Positions 7,728 through 16,233 of a DNA stretch of 53,715 nucleotides are shown piece after piece. The stretch lies in assembly GCA_964572745.1 (NCBI GenBank), contig CAZNFT010000007.1:1-53715 (forward strand), in the 5' to 3' direction. Numbering within the stretch: the first letter of the stretch is position 1; the number at the start of each line of letters is the position of its first letter. Source of the stretch: M50B103 sp041667565 (lineage in GTDB: Bacteria; Fidelibacterota; Fidelibacteria; Fidelibacterales; Fidelibacteraceae). The position numbers and the translations under genes were made by a program. The notes under the pieces were generated by a model, which saw only the letters and a program-made list of their open reading frames with translations, did not search any database and had not been told where the DNA came from.

Positions 7728-8537
7728 ATGAAAAAATATAAACGTGTGTTGACAATAGCCGGCTCAGATAGCGGTGGTGGAGCAGGCATACAGGCCGACT
7801 TGAAAACCTTTTCAGCGCTAGGCTGTTTTGGTATGAGCGTAATTACGGCACTTACGGCACAAAACACCACAGCTGTTACAGGAATTTATCCGGTGCCAGC
7901 CGATTTTGTTGCTAAACAGATCGATGCCGTGATGAGTGATATTGGTGTGGATGCCCTTAAAATAGGCATGTTAAATACCCCGGATATTATTATAAACATT
8001 GCAAATAAACTCAAAGAATATAAAGTCAAGAATATCGTTCTGGATCCTGTAATGATAGCCAAAAGCGGTGATAAACTGCTTAGGGATGAAAGCATTAAAG
8101 CCCTTAAAGAAGAGCTCATTCCTCTGGCCCGTCTTATTACACCCAATATTCCCGAAGCGGAAGTTTTAGCCTGTGCAAGCATAAAAAACCGTGAAGATCT
8201 TGAAAAAGTCGCTAAAAAATTACTGGAATTAGGTCCTGAAGCTGTTCTTGTAAAAGGTGGGCATTTCGAAAATGCCGAAAGTCCCGATTGCCTTGTTTTA
8301 CAAAGCGGTGAAGTCCTCTGGTTAGAAGCAAAGCGAATTAATTCACCAAATACACATGGAACAGGCTGTACAACTTCATCGGCCATAGCGGCCTATCTTG
8401 CACAAGGTTTAGAACTCGGAGATGCAGTTCGCTCCGCTAAAAAGTATATACAATCCGCCATCATCGCAGGCGCAGAATATAAAATTGGTCATGGGCATGG
8501 TCCTGTACACCATTTCCATGAACTTTGGGAGGAATGA
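7728..8537 (+). CDS. thiD: Hydroxymethylpyrimidine/phosphomethylpyrimidine kinase
   Basis: ThiD (EC 2.7.1.49/2.7.4.7) phosphorylates hydroxymethylpyrimidine twice to give the pyrimidine donor used by ThiE. About 269 residues with ribokinase-like motifs: VLTIAGSDSGGGAGIQADLK at the N-terminus, VITALTAQNT, DALKIGMLN, VLDPVMIAKSG, ITPNIPEA, and THGTGCTTSSAIAAYLA carrying the anion hole and catalytic Cys region near 210. I chose the ATG at 7728 because homologues begin with the KKYKRVLTIAG stretch. A GTG at 7722, overlapping the thiL stop, is also possible and adds only two residues. Confidence 0.94.
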   Translation: MKKYKRVLTIAGSDSGGGAGIQADLKTFSALGCFGMSVITALTAQNTTAVTGIYPVPADFVAKQIDAVMSDIGVDALKIGMLNTPDIIINIANKLKEYKVKNIVLDPVMIAKSGDKLLRDESIKALKEELIPLARLITPNIPEAEVLACASIKNREDLEKVAKKLLELGPEAVLVKGGHFENAESPDCLVLQSGEVLWLEAKRINSPNTHGTGCTTSSAIAAYLAQGLELGDAVRSAKKYIQSAIIAGAEYKIGHGHGPVHHFHELWEE

Positions 8538-8541
8538 CAAA

Positions 8542-9177
8542 ATGTTGTTTTCTGCTAAACTTTGGAAAAGAAGTAGATCATTATTTCAGGAAATGTTAAG
8601 ACATCCTTTCAACTCTGAATTGGCAGAAGGAACGCTTGATCTTGAAAAATTTAAAGTGTATTTACAGCAAGATGCTCTTTACATCAAATCTTACACAAAA
8701 GCCTTATTCAATTTACGTGCAAAAGCTCCCAACCACGAAGCCAAAGCTATTTTAACTTCTTTTGCAGAAGAGGGCTATACTTTAGAAAAAGAACTTCATG
8801 ATACTTTTTTTAACACATCTCAGGTCGAGCCAATTAAAGAAGCACTCCCGGCTTGTAAAGATTATGGCGATTTTTTGGAAAATGTTACATCCTTATCATC
8901 TTATCCCGTGGGACTTGCTTCACTATTGCCTTGTTTTTGGATATACAGTGAAGTTGGGCTCAATTTGAATAATATATCCGTCCAAAATAATCCCTATCAG
9001 CCCTGGCTAGATACCTACACGGGTCCGGAATTTGCTGAACAGGTCCGTCAGATCTTGGAACTGGTAGAAGACGCTGCTGCTAACAGTAATGCTCTGGTAC
9101 AAGTTGATATGAAAAGTATGTATTTACAAAGTTGTAAAATGGAGCTGAAATTTTGGGATGCCTGCTATCATGCCTAA
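8542..9177 (+). CDS. tenA: TenA-family thiaminase II (aminopyrimidine aminohydrolase)
   Basis: TenA enzymes hydrolyse aminopyrimidines from degraded thiamine (or thiamine itself) so the pyrimidine can be reused. The protein has 211 residues. Expected active-site positions are present: the Asp in YLQQDALYIKSY, the nucleophilic Cys in LLPCFWIYSE and the Glu in KMELKFWDACY at the C-terminus. The frame stays open upstream into thiD, but GGGAGGAAT just before this ATG fixes the start, four bases after the thiD stop. With thiM and thiD it makes the cluster look like salvage. The next gene lies 188 bp away and is probably outside the operon. Confidence 0.9.
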   Translation: MLFSAKLWKRSRSLFQEMLRHPFNSELAEGTLDLEKFKVYLQQDALYIKSYTKALFNLRAKAPNHEAKAILTSFAEEGYTLEKELHDTFFNTSQVEPIKEALPACKDYGDFLENVTSLSSYPVGLASLLPCFWIYSEVGLNLNNISVQNNPYQPWLDTYTGPEFAEQVRQILELVEDAAANSNALVQVDMKSMYLQSCKMELKFWDACYHA

Positions 9178-9308
9178 ATCGTGAGCCCTGCCTTGATTGC
9201 CAGACAATATATACTCTTTGCAATTATGAGGCTGCTTGCCTGTCCACCGAAACTCACCGAATGAAGGCCGGAAAGAGTCTCAAACAACATAAAGTCTTAT
9301 TGCCTTAA

Positions 9309-9337
9309 TTGACATGCAAAAAAATATAAAATATCTA
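9309..9337 (+). promoter_or_regulatory. Possible promoter of the peptidase gene
   Basis: A perfect -35-like TTGACA (9309-9314) is followed 17 bases later by TATCTA and, closer, by an AT-rich TATAAAATAT. The -10 match is poor, so this is only a candidate. It would give a short leader before the ATG at 9366. Confidence 0.25.
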
Positions 9338-9365
9338 TTCGTCCAATACACACAAAGGATCAAGT

Positions 9366-10499
9366 ATGAAAAAACTTAAGGTGATCATTATGTTTCTATG
9401 TTTAACTAGTCTTGCTTTAGCTGCAAAAGAGCGTCCTCGGGATCTCGGCATTGAGATTGGCGTTTTTAAACCCGGCAAAAATAATGCCATTACTGATGTT
9501 AAGGGTGTTAAAGTCGGACATGTTACTCTAAACGAAGGCGAAAATATTCGCACAGGTGTTACAGCCATCTTACCCCATGATGGAAATATTTATCAGCTAA
9601 AAGTTCCAGCCGCTATTCATATTGGGAATGGATTTGGTAAACTAGCCGGTTATTCACAGGTCAAAGAACTCGGAAATATTGAAACACCCATCATTCTTAC
9701 CAATACTCTCAGTGTTCCGGCTGCTTCAAATGCTTTGATCTCATATGCCTTGAAACAAAAAGGAAACGAAAATGTCCGGTCGGTCAATCCCATAGTTGGA
9801 GAGACCAATGATGGGTGGCTAAATGATATTCGTGGCAGACATGTTCTCGAAGAAGATGTCTTAAAAGCCATCAAAAACGCCAAAGATGGAAAAGTCAAAG
9901 AAGGCAATGTCGGCGCCGGGACCGGAACCATTTGCTTTGGATATAAAGGCGGAATTGGCACTGCTTCTCGCGTCCTTCCGGAATCGCTTGGAGGCTACAC
10001 AATTGGCATTCTTGTGCAGACTAATTTCGGTGGCAAATTAGAGATCAAAGGTGTCCAGGTCGCTGAAGAGATCGGTGATTATTATTACCGCGAAAAAATC
10101 CTCAACGAAGCCGATGGATCTTGCATGATCGTTATTATGACCGATGCTCCGCTCTGTGCAAGAAATCTTGAGCGTCTGGCAAAACGAGCCATGCTTGGAC
10201 TGGGAAAAACCGGTGGCATTGCATCTAACGGAAGCGGTGACTATGTGATCGCTGCTTCTACTGCAGAAGGCAATTTTATTCCCAATGATTATGATTCTCC
10301 TCTCTATTCAAGCAAAACTTTGCATAATGGAAAAATGTCCTCACTCTTTATGGCATGCATAGAAGCCACCGAAGAAGCTGTTATTAATTCACTTTTTGCG
10401 GCTGAGACCATGATAGGTAGAGATGGACATGAAATAAAAGCACTGCCTGTAGAAGAAACTCTAAATTTATTGAGAAAACACAAACAACTAAAAAAATAA
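9366..10499 (+). CDS. Secreted P1-family (S58, DmpA-like) aminopeptidase
   Basis: An L-aminopeptidase/D-esterase or beta-aminopeptidase of the DmpA/BapA type, an N-terminal nucleophile hydrolase that activates itself by self-cleavage. The 377 residues begin with a Sec signal peptide (hydrophobic 4-18, AA before KERP). Family motifs follow: ITDVKGVKVGHVTL, GVTAILPH, GNGFGKLAGY, ETNDGWLNDIRGRHV, and GAGTGTICFGYKGGIGTASRV. The predicted nucleophile is Ser252, in ADGSCMIVIMTDAPL, preceded by Gly251 as in DmpA. Downstream GSGDYVIAASTA is also conserved. The natural substrate is unknown. It stands between the thiamine cluster and a histidine kinase and is probably monocistronic. Confidence 0.88.
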   Translation: MKKLKVIIMFLCLTSLALAAKERPRDLGIEIGVFKPGKNNAITDVKGVKVGHVTLNEGENIRTGVTAILPHDGNIYQLKVPAAIHIGNGFGKLAGYSQVKELGNIETPIILTNTLSVPAASNALISYALKQKGNENVRSVNPIVGETNDGWLNDIRGRHVLEEDVLKAIKNAKDGKVKEGNVGAGTGTICFGYKGGIGTASRVLPESLGGYTIGILVQTNFGGKLEIKGVQVAEEIGDYYYREKILNEADGSCMIVIMTDAPLCARNLERLAKRAMLGLGKTGGIASNGSGDYVIAASTAEGNFIPNDYDSPLYSSKTLHNGKMSSLFMACIEATEEAVINSLFAAETMIGRDGHEIKALPVEETLNLLRKHKQLKK

Positions 10500-10582
10500 G
10501 CAATTATAAAGATTATATTTGTATGCTAGCTTGTATTTGGTATATTGTTTAGTAAAATATATCCAAGGATTTTCAACTTAAA

Positions 10583-11950
10583 ATGAAATTCGAATATAAA
10601 ATAACATTAGCATACTTAAGTTTTGGTGTTTTGTGGATATTATTTTCGGACCAAATTCTTAATTCCCTCATAAGTGAAGAAATTCAGCGAGCTAACATTC
10701 AAATGTATAAAGGCTGGTTTTATGTACTCCTTACGGCTGTTTTTCTTTTCTTTTTAGTAAGAAAACATTTGAAAAAATTAAGAGATACAGAGGACATTCT
10801 TGAACAAAAAAATACGGCTCTTTCCCAGGCACACAACAAGGCGGAAGAAAGCAGTCGACTTAAAACCGCCTTTTTAAATAATATCTCTCACGAACTAAGA
10901 ACACCGATGAACGGTATTTTGGGATTTACAGAATTATTAACCCGTTCAGATATTGAGCAAGAAAAAAAACTCCTTTATAGTAATATGATAAAGGGAAGTA
11001 GTGAAAAACTGTTGGAAATTGTCACAGACATTATTGAAATATCACAAATCCAACAAAATCAAGCTAGCTTACATACTAATATTTGCAACCCTCAAGAATT
11101 ACTTAATATCATCATTACTTCTTTCATGGAAAAAAGCAGTCAAAAATCACTGAAACTTAATTTAGATCTGGATGATAAATTAAAGAATATCCAGATTGAA
11201 ACAGACTGCTATAAACTTCGACGCTCTATCGACCATATTTTAGACAACGCTTTAAAATTCACTCATAAAGGAAGCATCAGCATAAAAACCCAATCGATGC
11301 CCAATGACATCCTGATCTCAATTTCAGATACCGGCATTGGGATCCCCGATGCTATCATGAATAAAATCTTTGCCCCCTTTAGACAAGTAGAAACAGAAGA
11401 CTCAAAACGTTTTTCGGGAAACGGAATTGGCCTTTCTCTTGCTCGCTCCTATTTAGAAATGCTGAGTGGTAAAATATGGATTGAATCTGTGGTTAATGTT
11501 GGTACAACAGTCAGTATATCTCTTCCAAAAGGAAGCCATGGAAAACAAAATCTTTACGATATCAAAGAAACAAAACAAAAAAACAGTCTAAAAGGATTAC
11601 AAATACTTGTCGCTGAAGATGAAGAAATTAACTTTCTCTATCTAAAAGAAATTCTAAGCAATGCAGGCGCAGAAGTATTTCACGCCAAAAACGGGCAAAT
11701 CGCCGTTGATATGTGTAAAGAAAACAAGGACTGGGCTCTAATTTTAATGGATATTAAAATGCCCATCATGGATGGAATAAAAGCGACAAAGTTAATCCGA
11801 GAATCCAATACTTTAGTCCCAATTATTGCACAAAGTGCCTATGATCCCATAAATATTTATGATACAAATAACCAAGAAATGTTTACAGCTTTTATTTCAA
11901 AACCCATTCGACAGTCTGAACTTTTTGATTTGATTTACTGTCATATATAA
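10583..11950 (+). CDS. Hybrid sensor histidine kinase with C-terminal receiver
   Basis: A 455-residue membrane-bound hybrid kinase. Two hydrophobic helices (about 8-28 and 44-60) flank a short external loop, then a coiled coil (about 65-95) leads to the HisKA domain with the phospho-acceptor His103 in NISHELRTPMNGILG. The HATPase_c domain shows LDNALKFTHKGS (N box), ISDTGIGIPD (G1) and SGNGIGLSLA (G2). A receiver domain fills about 345-455, with acidic residues in VAEDEE, phospho-acceptor Asp390 in LILMDIKMP and the Lys in ISKPI. No DNA-binding output domain is attached or adjacent, so the signal must pass to an unlinked partner. The input signal is unknown. Confidence 0.92.
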   Translation: MKFEYKITLAYLSFGVLWILFSDQILNSLISEEIQRANIQMYKGWFYVLLTAVFLFFLVRKHLKKLRDTEDILEQKNTALSQAHNKAEESSRLKTAFLNNISHELRTPMNGILGFTELLTRSDIEQEKKLLYSNMIKGSSEKLLEIVTDIIEISQIQQNQASLHTNICNPQELLNIIITSFMEKSSQKSLKLNLDLDDKLKNIQIETDCYKLRRSIDHILDNALKFTHKGSISIKTQSMPNDILISISDTGIGIPDAIMNKIFAPFRQVETEDSKRFSGNGIGLSLARSYLEMLSGKIWIESVVNVGTTVSISLPKGSHGKQNLYDIKETKQKNSLKGLQILVAEDEEINFLYLKEILSNAGAEVFHAKNGQIAVDMCKENKDWALILMDIKMPIMDGIKATKLIRESNTLVPIIAQSAYDPINIYDTNNQEMFTAFISKPIRQSELFDLIYCHI

Positions 11951-12001
11951 AAATATTTTTTAAAATATTTCCTTACTTTTTTCATTCATATTTAATTTTT
12001 T

Positions 12002-12040
12002 CGTAAGATGCCTTTATGTTACGGCTAAAGCGGCCTTACG
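12002..12040. repeat. Inverted repeat between the kinase and the ABC operon
   Basis: CGTAAG (12002-12007) with CC a few bases on pairs with GG and CTTACG (12035-12040) across a long interior. Neither side is followed by a proper T-run, so I do not call it a terminator. The rest of 11951-12180 is AT-rich spacer that probably includes the ABC operon promoter. Confidence 0.3.
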
Positions 12041-12180
12041 AAACACAAATATAAGCCCTTATAATCAGCCTTTTAGGTATTTCGGTTTTTCTTTCATTTT
12101 ATTGCTTTTAGCTGTAATATTATACTGACAGGAAATATAAATCGACATTAAGCCCTATTAAAACAAAGTGAGGATACAAA

Positions 12181-13035
12181 ATGATCAAAGTGAAAAATCT
12201 CATGCACTCATATGAGAAGAACGATGAATTCGCTGTCGATGACATTTCTTTCGATGTCAAGCGAGGTGAGATCTTTGGGTTCCTTGGTCCAAGCGGTGCT
12301 GGAAAATCTACAACTCAAGGAATTCTTGCAGGATTACTTGAACAGCAAGCCGGCGAGATCATTATTGACGGTGAAGAACGTAAAGGTCATCCAAATAAAA
12401 AATTCTTCAATCGAATTGGCGTTGGATTTGAACGCCCCAATGTTTATAAAAAATTATCTGCCTTAGACAATTTAAAGTTTCATGCATCACTCTATGACGG
12501 TGAAACCGAAGACCCCATGACCGTTCTAAGATGGGTGGGATTACAAGACGAAGCTAAAAAGAAAGCCGGTGCCTTTTCTAAAGGTATGATGCAACGCATT
12601 GGTTTTGCTCGCTCTATGATCAATAAGCCGGATATCTGGTTTCTTGATGAACCTACCATGGGACTAGACCCTACAACAGCTAATAGTATCAAAGGCATTA
12701 TTACAAGGAAACAAAAAGAAGGCACAACTATTTTTCTAACAACTCATAATATGTTTGTTGCAGACGAACTTTGTGATCGCGTTGCATTTATAGTTGATGG
12801 TAAAATCGCTACACTTGATACGCCTAAAAACCTCAAGCTCAAGTACGGTAAACCCACTGTTACTATAGAATATCTTGAAGGTAAAGAATTAAAATCTGCC
12901 TCCATGGGTATGGAAGAAAAAGATAAAAAAGCATTAGCAAAGTTCATTGCTGAACATGATGTAAAAACCATTCACTCCGGCGAACCGACCCTTGAGGAGA
13001 TATTTATCAAACTCACCGGTCGCGGCTTGGAATAG
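12181..13035 (+). CDS. ABC exporter ATP-binding subunit
   Basis: A 284-residue ABC ATPase that would energise the two following permeases. Walker A is GPSGAGKSTT (about 38-47), the Q-loop region is GVGFERPNVYKKLSALDNL, the signature is FSKGMMQRIGFARS, Walker B is IWFLDEPTMGLDP and the H-loop is LTTHNM. The signature FSKGM instead of LSGGQ, and Glu where many ATPases have the Q-loop Gln, are common in drug/antibiotic and NatA-like exporters. After about residue 215 there is a regulatory C-terminal domain of the DrrA type. Nine bases separate it from the next gene. The substrate is unknown; export of a small molecule or a peptide is inferred. Confidence 0.9.
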   Translation: MIKVKNLMHSYEKNDEFAVDDISFDVKRGEIFGFLGPSGAGKSTTQGILAGLLEQQAGEIIIDGEERKGHPNKKFFNRIGVGFERPNVYKKLSALDNLKFHASLYDGETEDPMTVLRWVGLQDEAKKKAGAFSKGMMQRIGFARSMINKPDIWFLDEPTMGLDPTTANSIKGIITRKQKEGTTIFLTTHNMFVADELCDRVAFIVDGKIATLDTPKNLKLKYGKPTVTIEYLEGKELKSASMGMEEKDKKALAKFIAEHDVKTIHSGEPTLEEIFIKLTGRGLE

Positions 13036-13044
13036 GGGGGTTTT

Positions 13045-14124
13045 ATGCAACGCATATTTAGTCTTTTCAAAAAGGACATGCTTCTCGGTATTAAGGATGT
13101 TTTTGTCCTTCTGGAACTTGGTTTTGCTGTCTTGATCATGTTACTCTTGCTTTTTGTTTTTCCTAAAGACATTCAACGAGAGGCAATGATCTTTATTCAA
13201 GATGAAACAGGTCTTATTCAACAAATTGTAGATGATTTTTCTGACGATATATCAATTGAGATGGATACATTTGTTAAAACCCGCGAAGAAATTATTGAGG
13301 GTATGACCAAAAACCGTAATGCCATGGGAGTCATCATTTCCTATGCTGATGACAAAGAGGGAACTCTCTACAAAACTGAGATGCTGGTTCAACCCTACAC
13401 AACTGAATCGATGATGAAGTATGTTGAAGTTGAAATGGAAGATATGTTATCTATCATACATCCCCCTTTGGGTAATTATCCTCCAGAAACCTATAGTTCA
13501 GTAAGATTAACTTCATTGCAGGAAGGTTTACGTGACGAAATACCCTTTAATCGCCGTATGCTTCCTGCTATTATTTTAGTGATGGTTGGAATCATGGGTA
13601 TGTTTGCTATGGTTTCCTTAATTGGTCAAGAGCGAAGTGATGCAACGATCAGAGCCTTTAGAGTAACACCCACAGGTATGATCAGATTTCTTATCAGTAA
13701 AAATCTTATGTTATTGGCCATTAGCGCTGTTACCTTCTCCATCCTCTACATTCCCGTCATGGGCAGTCTAAACGGTTATCTACCGGCACTTCTAATTACG
13801 ATGTTAACTGTGATCTTTGGATCTGCTATCGGCACTTTCTTAGGATCTTTCTTTGATAACCCTATGGCCTCAATGGGCTATGTTGTATTGTTGATGATGG
13901 TATTATCACTTCCGGCAATATCACTCTTTGCTCCAACTTTCTCACCTGAGTGGTTAAAATTCATTCCGAGCTATTATACCCTATTTGGTCTTGATGCTGC
14001 AATGTTCCCGGACAACAACTCACACTTAATATGGAATGCTGTTATAATCCTTGCGGCTCTTGATCTTGTCTTAGCTACTCTTGCCGGGTGGGTGTTCTCG
14101 AACCGCGTAAGGAAGGAAGGTTAA
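13045..14124 (+). CDS. ABC exporter permease, first subunit
   Basis: A 359-residue ABC-2 type permease. One membrane helix (about 21-41) is followed by a long external domain (about 42-175), then a bundle of five helices from about 178 (ILVMVGIMGMFAMVSLIG) to the C-terminus. The ERSDATIRAFRVTPTG stretch after the second helix is the usual cytoplasmic loop of this family (compare RxxG-L-R-TP). It starts with ATG after GGGGGG and is followed after a single base by a second permease of the same layout, so the pair probably forms a heterodimeric pore served by the ATPase at 12181. Confidence 0.85.
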   Translation: MQRIFSLFKKDMLLGIKDVFVLLELGFAVLIMLLLLFVFPKDIQREAMIFIQDETGLIQQIVDDFSDDISIEMDTFVKTREEIIEGMTKNRNAMGVIISYADDKEGTLYKTEMLVQPYTTESMMKYVEVEMEDMLSIIHPPLGNYPPETYSSVRLTSLQEGLRDEIPFNRRMLPAIILVMVGIMGMFAMVSLIGQERSDATIRAFRVTPTGMIRFLISKNLMLLAISAVTFSILYIPVMGSLNGYLPALLITMLTVIFGSAIGTFLGSFFDNPMASMGYVVLLMMVLSLPAISLFAPTFSPEWLKFIPSYYTLFGLDAAMFPDNNSHLIWNAVIILAALDLVLATLAGWVFSNRVRKEG

Positions 14125-14125
14125 C

Positions 14126-15172
14126 ATGAGTCAATTAACACAAATGTTTAAATTTGATTTAAAGTCAAATATGTCCAGCTTTATGGGTTCATATATGATT
14201 ATTGTTCCTATGATTATGGTACTTGTCCTTCGTTTCTTCCTGCCAAGCATGGACAGCACAGCAGCAACTATTGCGGTTGTCACCGAAGGGCCTCATGCTG
14301 TACAACAAGAAGTGATTGATAACTTAGAAGAATTTGCCAAAGTCAAAAGCTATGCCACTATCGAAGACATGGAACAAAAGCTTCGGGGTACCGGTACTGC
14401 CGAAGGATTGTACTGGGATCCTGAAACAAATCAATATGTTTCAGTCCTGGAAAGAAACATTGAAAAGAATAAAGTCTTTTCTAGTGGAGCCAGAGTAATA
14501 CGTCAATACTATATAGAAGAAAATTTCCCGGATAGAGCTAAAACAAACACTTTCATCTATGGTGTTCCGGAAGAATTATCAGAACGAAGCGATATTTCTC
14601 CTGTAGCAACGATGGGAGGCGCTATGTTCATTCTCTTTATGACATTTATTTCTGCATTCATCATTGGGCTTGGTGTCGTTCAAGACAAGGAAATGGGGAC
14701 TGACAAAGCTTTACGAATTTCTCCTCTTACAAAATCGGAATATTATATTGGTAAAAGCATACTCCCCTTATTTGTTACTTCGTTTTATACCATTGTTTCA
14801 TTACTCGTACTTGGACTTATGCATGTGAATATTTTACAGGTATATATCATTGTAATCAGCTCCTTTTCAATTACACTACTCTTTGGATTATTGATCGGGG
14901 CATTGTCTAGTAATGATAATGAAGCTATCGGTATTGGGAAAATGCTTGGAATGCTTCTCATGCTATCAATTCTTGGCGGCACATTACTTCCTGATCAATG
15001 GCAATGGCTTGTTTATTGGACACCTTTTTACTGGGTATATGATGTCTTGGAATCAGTCTTTACGCAAACTGCTACTTGGACTGCTTTTGCTTGGAAAAAT
15101 GCCTTGATTGTTGGCATTTGTGCTTTGTATTTTATGATACTTAAAAAAAGTATTGTTAAAGGACTTTCATAA
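14126..15172 (+). CDS. ABC exporter permease, second subunit
   Basis: A 348-residue ABC-2 permease of the same layout as its upstream neighbour. Helix one is at about 20-38, an external domain covers about 40-165, and five helices follow from about 170 (GGAMFILFMTFISAFIIGLGV). The cytoplasmic loop VQDKEMGTDKALRISPLTKSEYY matches the family pattern after helix two. The two permeases are clearly diverged, so this is a heterodimer rather than a recent duplication. AAGGAAGG lies before the ATG. It is followed after 23 bases by a small membrane protein that may be an accessory subunit. Confidence 0.85.
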   Translation: MSQLTQMFKFDLKSNMSSFMGSYMIIVPMIMVLVLRFFLPSMDSTAATIAVVTEGPHAVQQEVIDNLEEFAKVKSYATIEDMEQKLRGTGTAEGLYWDPETNQYVSVLERNIEKNKVFSSGARVIRQYYIEENFPDRAKTNTFIYGVPEELSERSDISPVATMGGAMFILFMTFISAFIIGLGVVQDKEMGTDKALRISPLTKSEYYIGKSILPLFVTSFYTIVSLLVLGLMHVNILQVYIIVISSFSITLLFGLLIGALSSNDNEAIGIGKMLGMLLMLSILGGTLLPDQWQWLVYWTPFYWVYDVLESVFTQTATWTAFAWKNALIVGICALYFMILKKSIVKGLS

Positions 15173-15195
15173 ATCATTTTAATAAGGAGATATAT

Positions 15196-15405
15196 ATGTT
15201 GTATTTAGGGATCTTTTTAGTTCTTTATGGAATAGCCGTTTTTCTAATTGCCGCCTTAAAACCTGAAAAAATCTGGCAAATGGGGAAAATTCAAGGATTT
15301 ATTAAAATCTTAGGAGACATTGGCACGCAAATCTTTTTCTTTATCTGGGGTGCTGCTGCACTCGGATTTGGAATTTGGTTTATGATCAAACATTGGCCGG
15401 CGTGA
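15196..15405 (+). CDS. Small two-helix membrane protein of the ABC operon
   Basis: A 69-residue protein consisting almost only of two hydrophobic helices (about 2-21 and 41-63) joined by a short basic loop (KPEKIWQMGKIQGFIK). AAGGAGA seven bases before the ATG supports it as a real gene. It follows the second permease by 23 bases and precedes the operon terminator, so it is most simply an accessory component of the exporter. No family is recognised. Its stop codon lies inside the first copy of a 14-bp direct duplication. Confidence 0.7.
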   Translation: MLYLGIFLVLYGIAVFLIAALKPEKIWQMGKIQGFIKILGDIGTQIFFFIWGAAALGFGIWFMIKHWPA

Positions 15406-15429
15406 CAAGTAATCGGTGACAAGTAATCG
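15402..15429 (+). repeat. 14-bp tandem duplication across a stop codon
   Basis: GTGACAAGTAATCG occurs twice in direct tandem (15402-15415 and 15416-15429). The first copy contains the TGA that ends the small membrane protein. The duplication looks like a simple slippage event. Confidence 0.85.
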
Positions 15430-15503
15430 GTTGAGATTTATCATAAGATAATTATAATCGCATGACAGAGTTTTGACTGATAAATTACAGCTTATAGAAT
15501 CCA

Positions 15504-15534
15504 GGGGATGTCATTTTAGACTTCCCCCTTTTAT
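15504..15534 (+). terminator. Rho-independent terminator of the ABC exporter operon
   Basis: GGGGATGTC (15504-15512) pairs with GACTTCCCC (15519-15527), with one mismatch and a six-base ATTTTA loop. It is followed by CCTTTTATAA. Position and orientation fit the end of the 12181-15405 operon. Confidence 0.7.
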
Positions 15535-15651
15535 AATGGGCGAAGAATCTTGGGCAATATTAATGAATACAAAATCTTAAAGATTGACTTCTACTTAAAC
15601 TCCTGTAAATTAAGTACATATAAAAAATAAAATAGTAAGGGAAAAACTAAG

Positions 15652-16110
15652 ATGCATAAAAAAGAAAAAGAGCTCAAAAACCAGGCACAAGCATTAAAAT
15701 ATTTTAATGAGGGATATAATTGCGCGCAAGCTGTATTACTTCCTTACGCAGAGGAACTTAATACAGACCTAGAAACTTTAGAAAAAATATCGCTAGGATT
15801 TGGCGGGGGCATGGGACGACTTCAAAAAACTTGTGGAGCTGTCACTGGTGCCTTCATGGTCATTAGTCTATATTGTTATCGTCTTGATAAAAATATAAGA
15901 AGTCAGGAATCACGAAGATTGATTCAAGATTTTCATGCACAATTTGTTGCCATCCATGGAGTAAGTGACTGTCGCACACTTTTAGATCAAGACTCCAACA
16001 CTGAGGACGGGCAAACCCACATTGCCGAATTAAACTTAAAAAAAAAGGTTTGTGAACCCTGTATTAAGGATGCAATTAGCATCCTTGAATCCTTGTTTGA
16101 AAGAAAATAA
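15652..16110 (+). CDS. C_GCAxxG_C_C family protein
   Basis: A 152-residue member of the cysteine-motif family named C_GCAxxG_C_C, found mainly in anaerobes. The motif cysteines are visible: GYNCAQAVL near residue 25, the defining CGAVTG after GGGMGRLQKT, DCRTLL near 105, and VCEPCI near 138. The spacing suggests a metal or redox centre, possibly haem or Fe-S, but the biochemical role is not established. The length is typical. It stands alone between the ABC terminator and lgt. GGGAAAAAC gives only a weak ribosome site. Confidence 0.85.
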   Translation: MHKKEKELKNQAQALKYFNEGYNCAQAVLLPYAEELNTDLETLEKISLGFGGGMGRLQKTCGAVTGAFMVISLYCYRLDKNIRSQESRRLIQDFHAQFVAIHGVSDCRTLLDQDSNTEDGQTHIAELNLKKKVCEPCIKDAISILESLFERK

Positions 16111-16111
16111 A

Positions 16112-16130
16112 CCAAAAAAGTTTGGCTTTT
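16112..16130 (+). terminator. Short terminator-like hairpin after the C_GCAxxG_C_C gene
   Basis: CCAAA (16112-16116) and TTTGG (16121-16125) form a short stem with an AAAG loop, followed by CTTTTC. The stem is only five pairs, so this is tentative. Confidence 0.4.
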
Positions 16131-16233
16131 CACCTTGTGGTTTGGATAAATCTCTGAGCAACTTCTTTATTCTTTATCCTTTAATTTTCTCTCTTTTTTT
16201 CGTATTATTTGCATGTAGAAACAAGGAATATTT

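Noticed and set aside
7886..8386. 166-codon minus-strand frame inside thiD
   Set aside because: It is a shadow of thiD; composition follows the third codon positions of the real gene.
8422..8541. Longer TenA with a 40-residue N-terminal extension
   Set aside because: The extension lies in the thiD coding region; GGGAGGAAT sets the start at 8542, where the conserved family part begins.
12002..12040. Terminator of the histidine kinase
   Set aside because: The inverted repeat has a long interior and no T-run on either strand.
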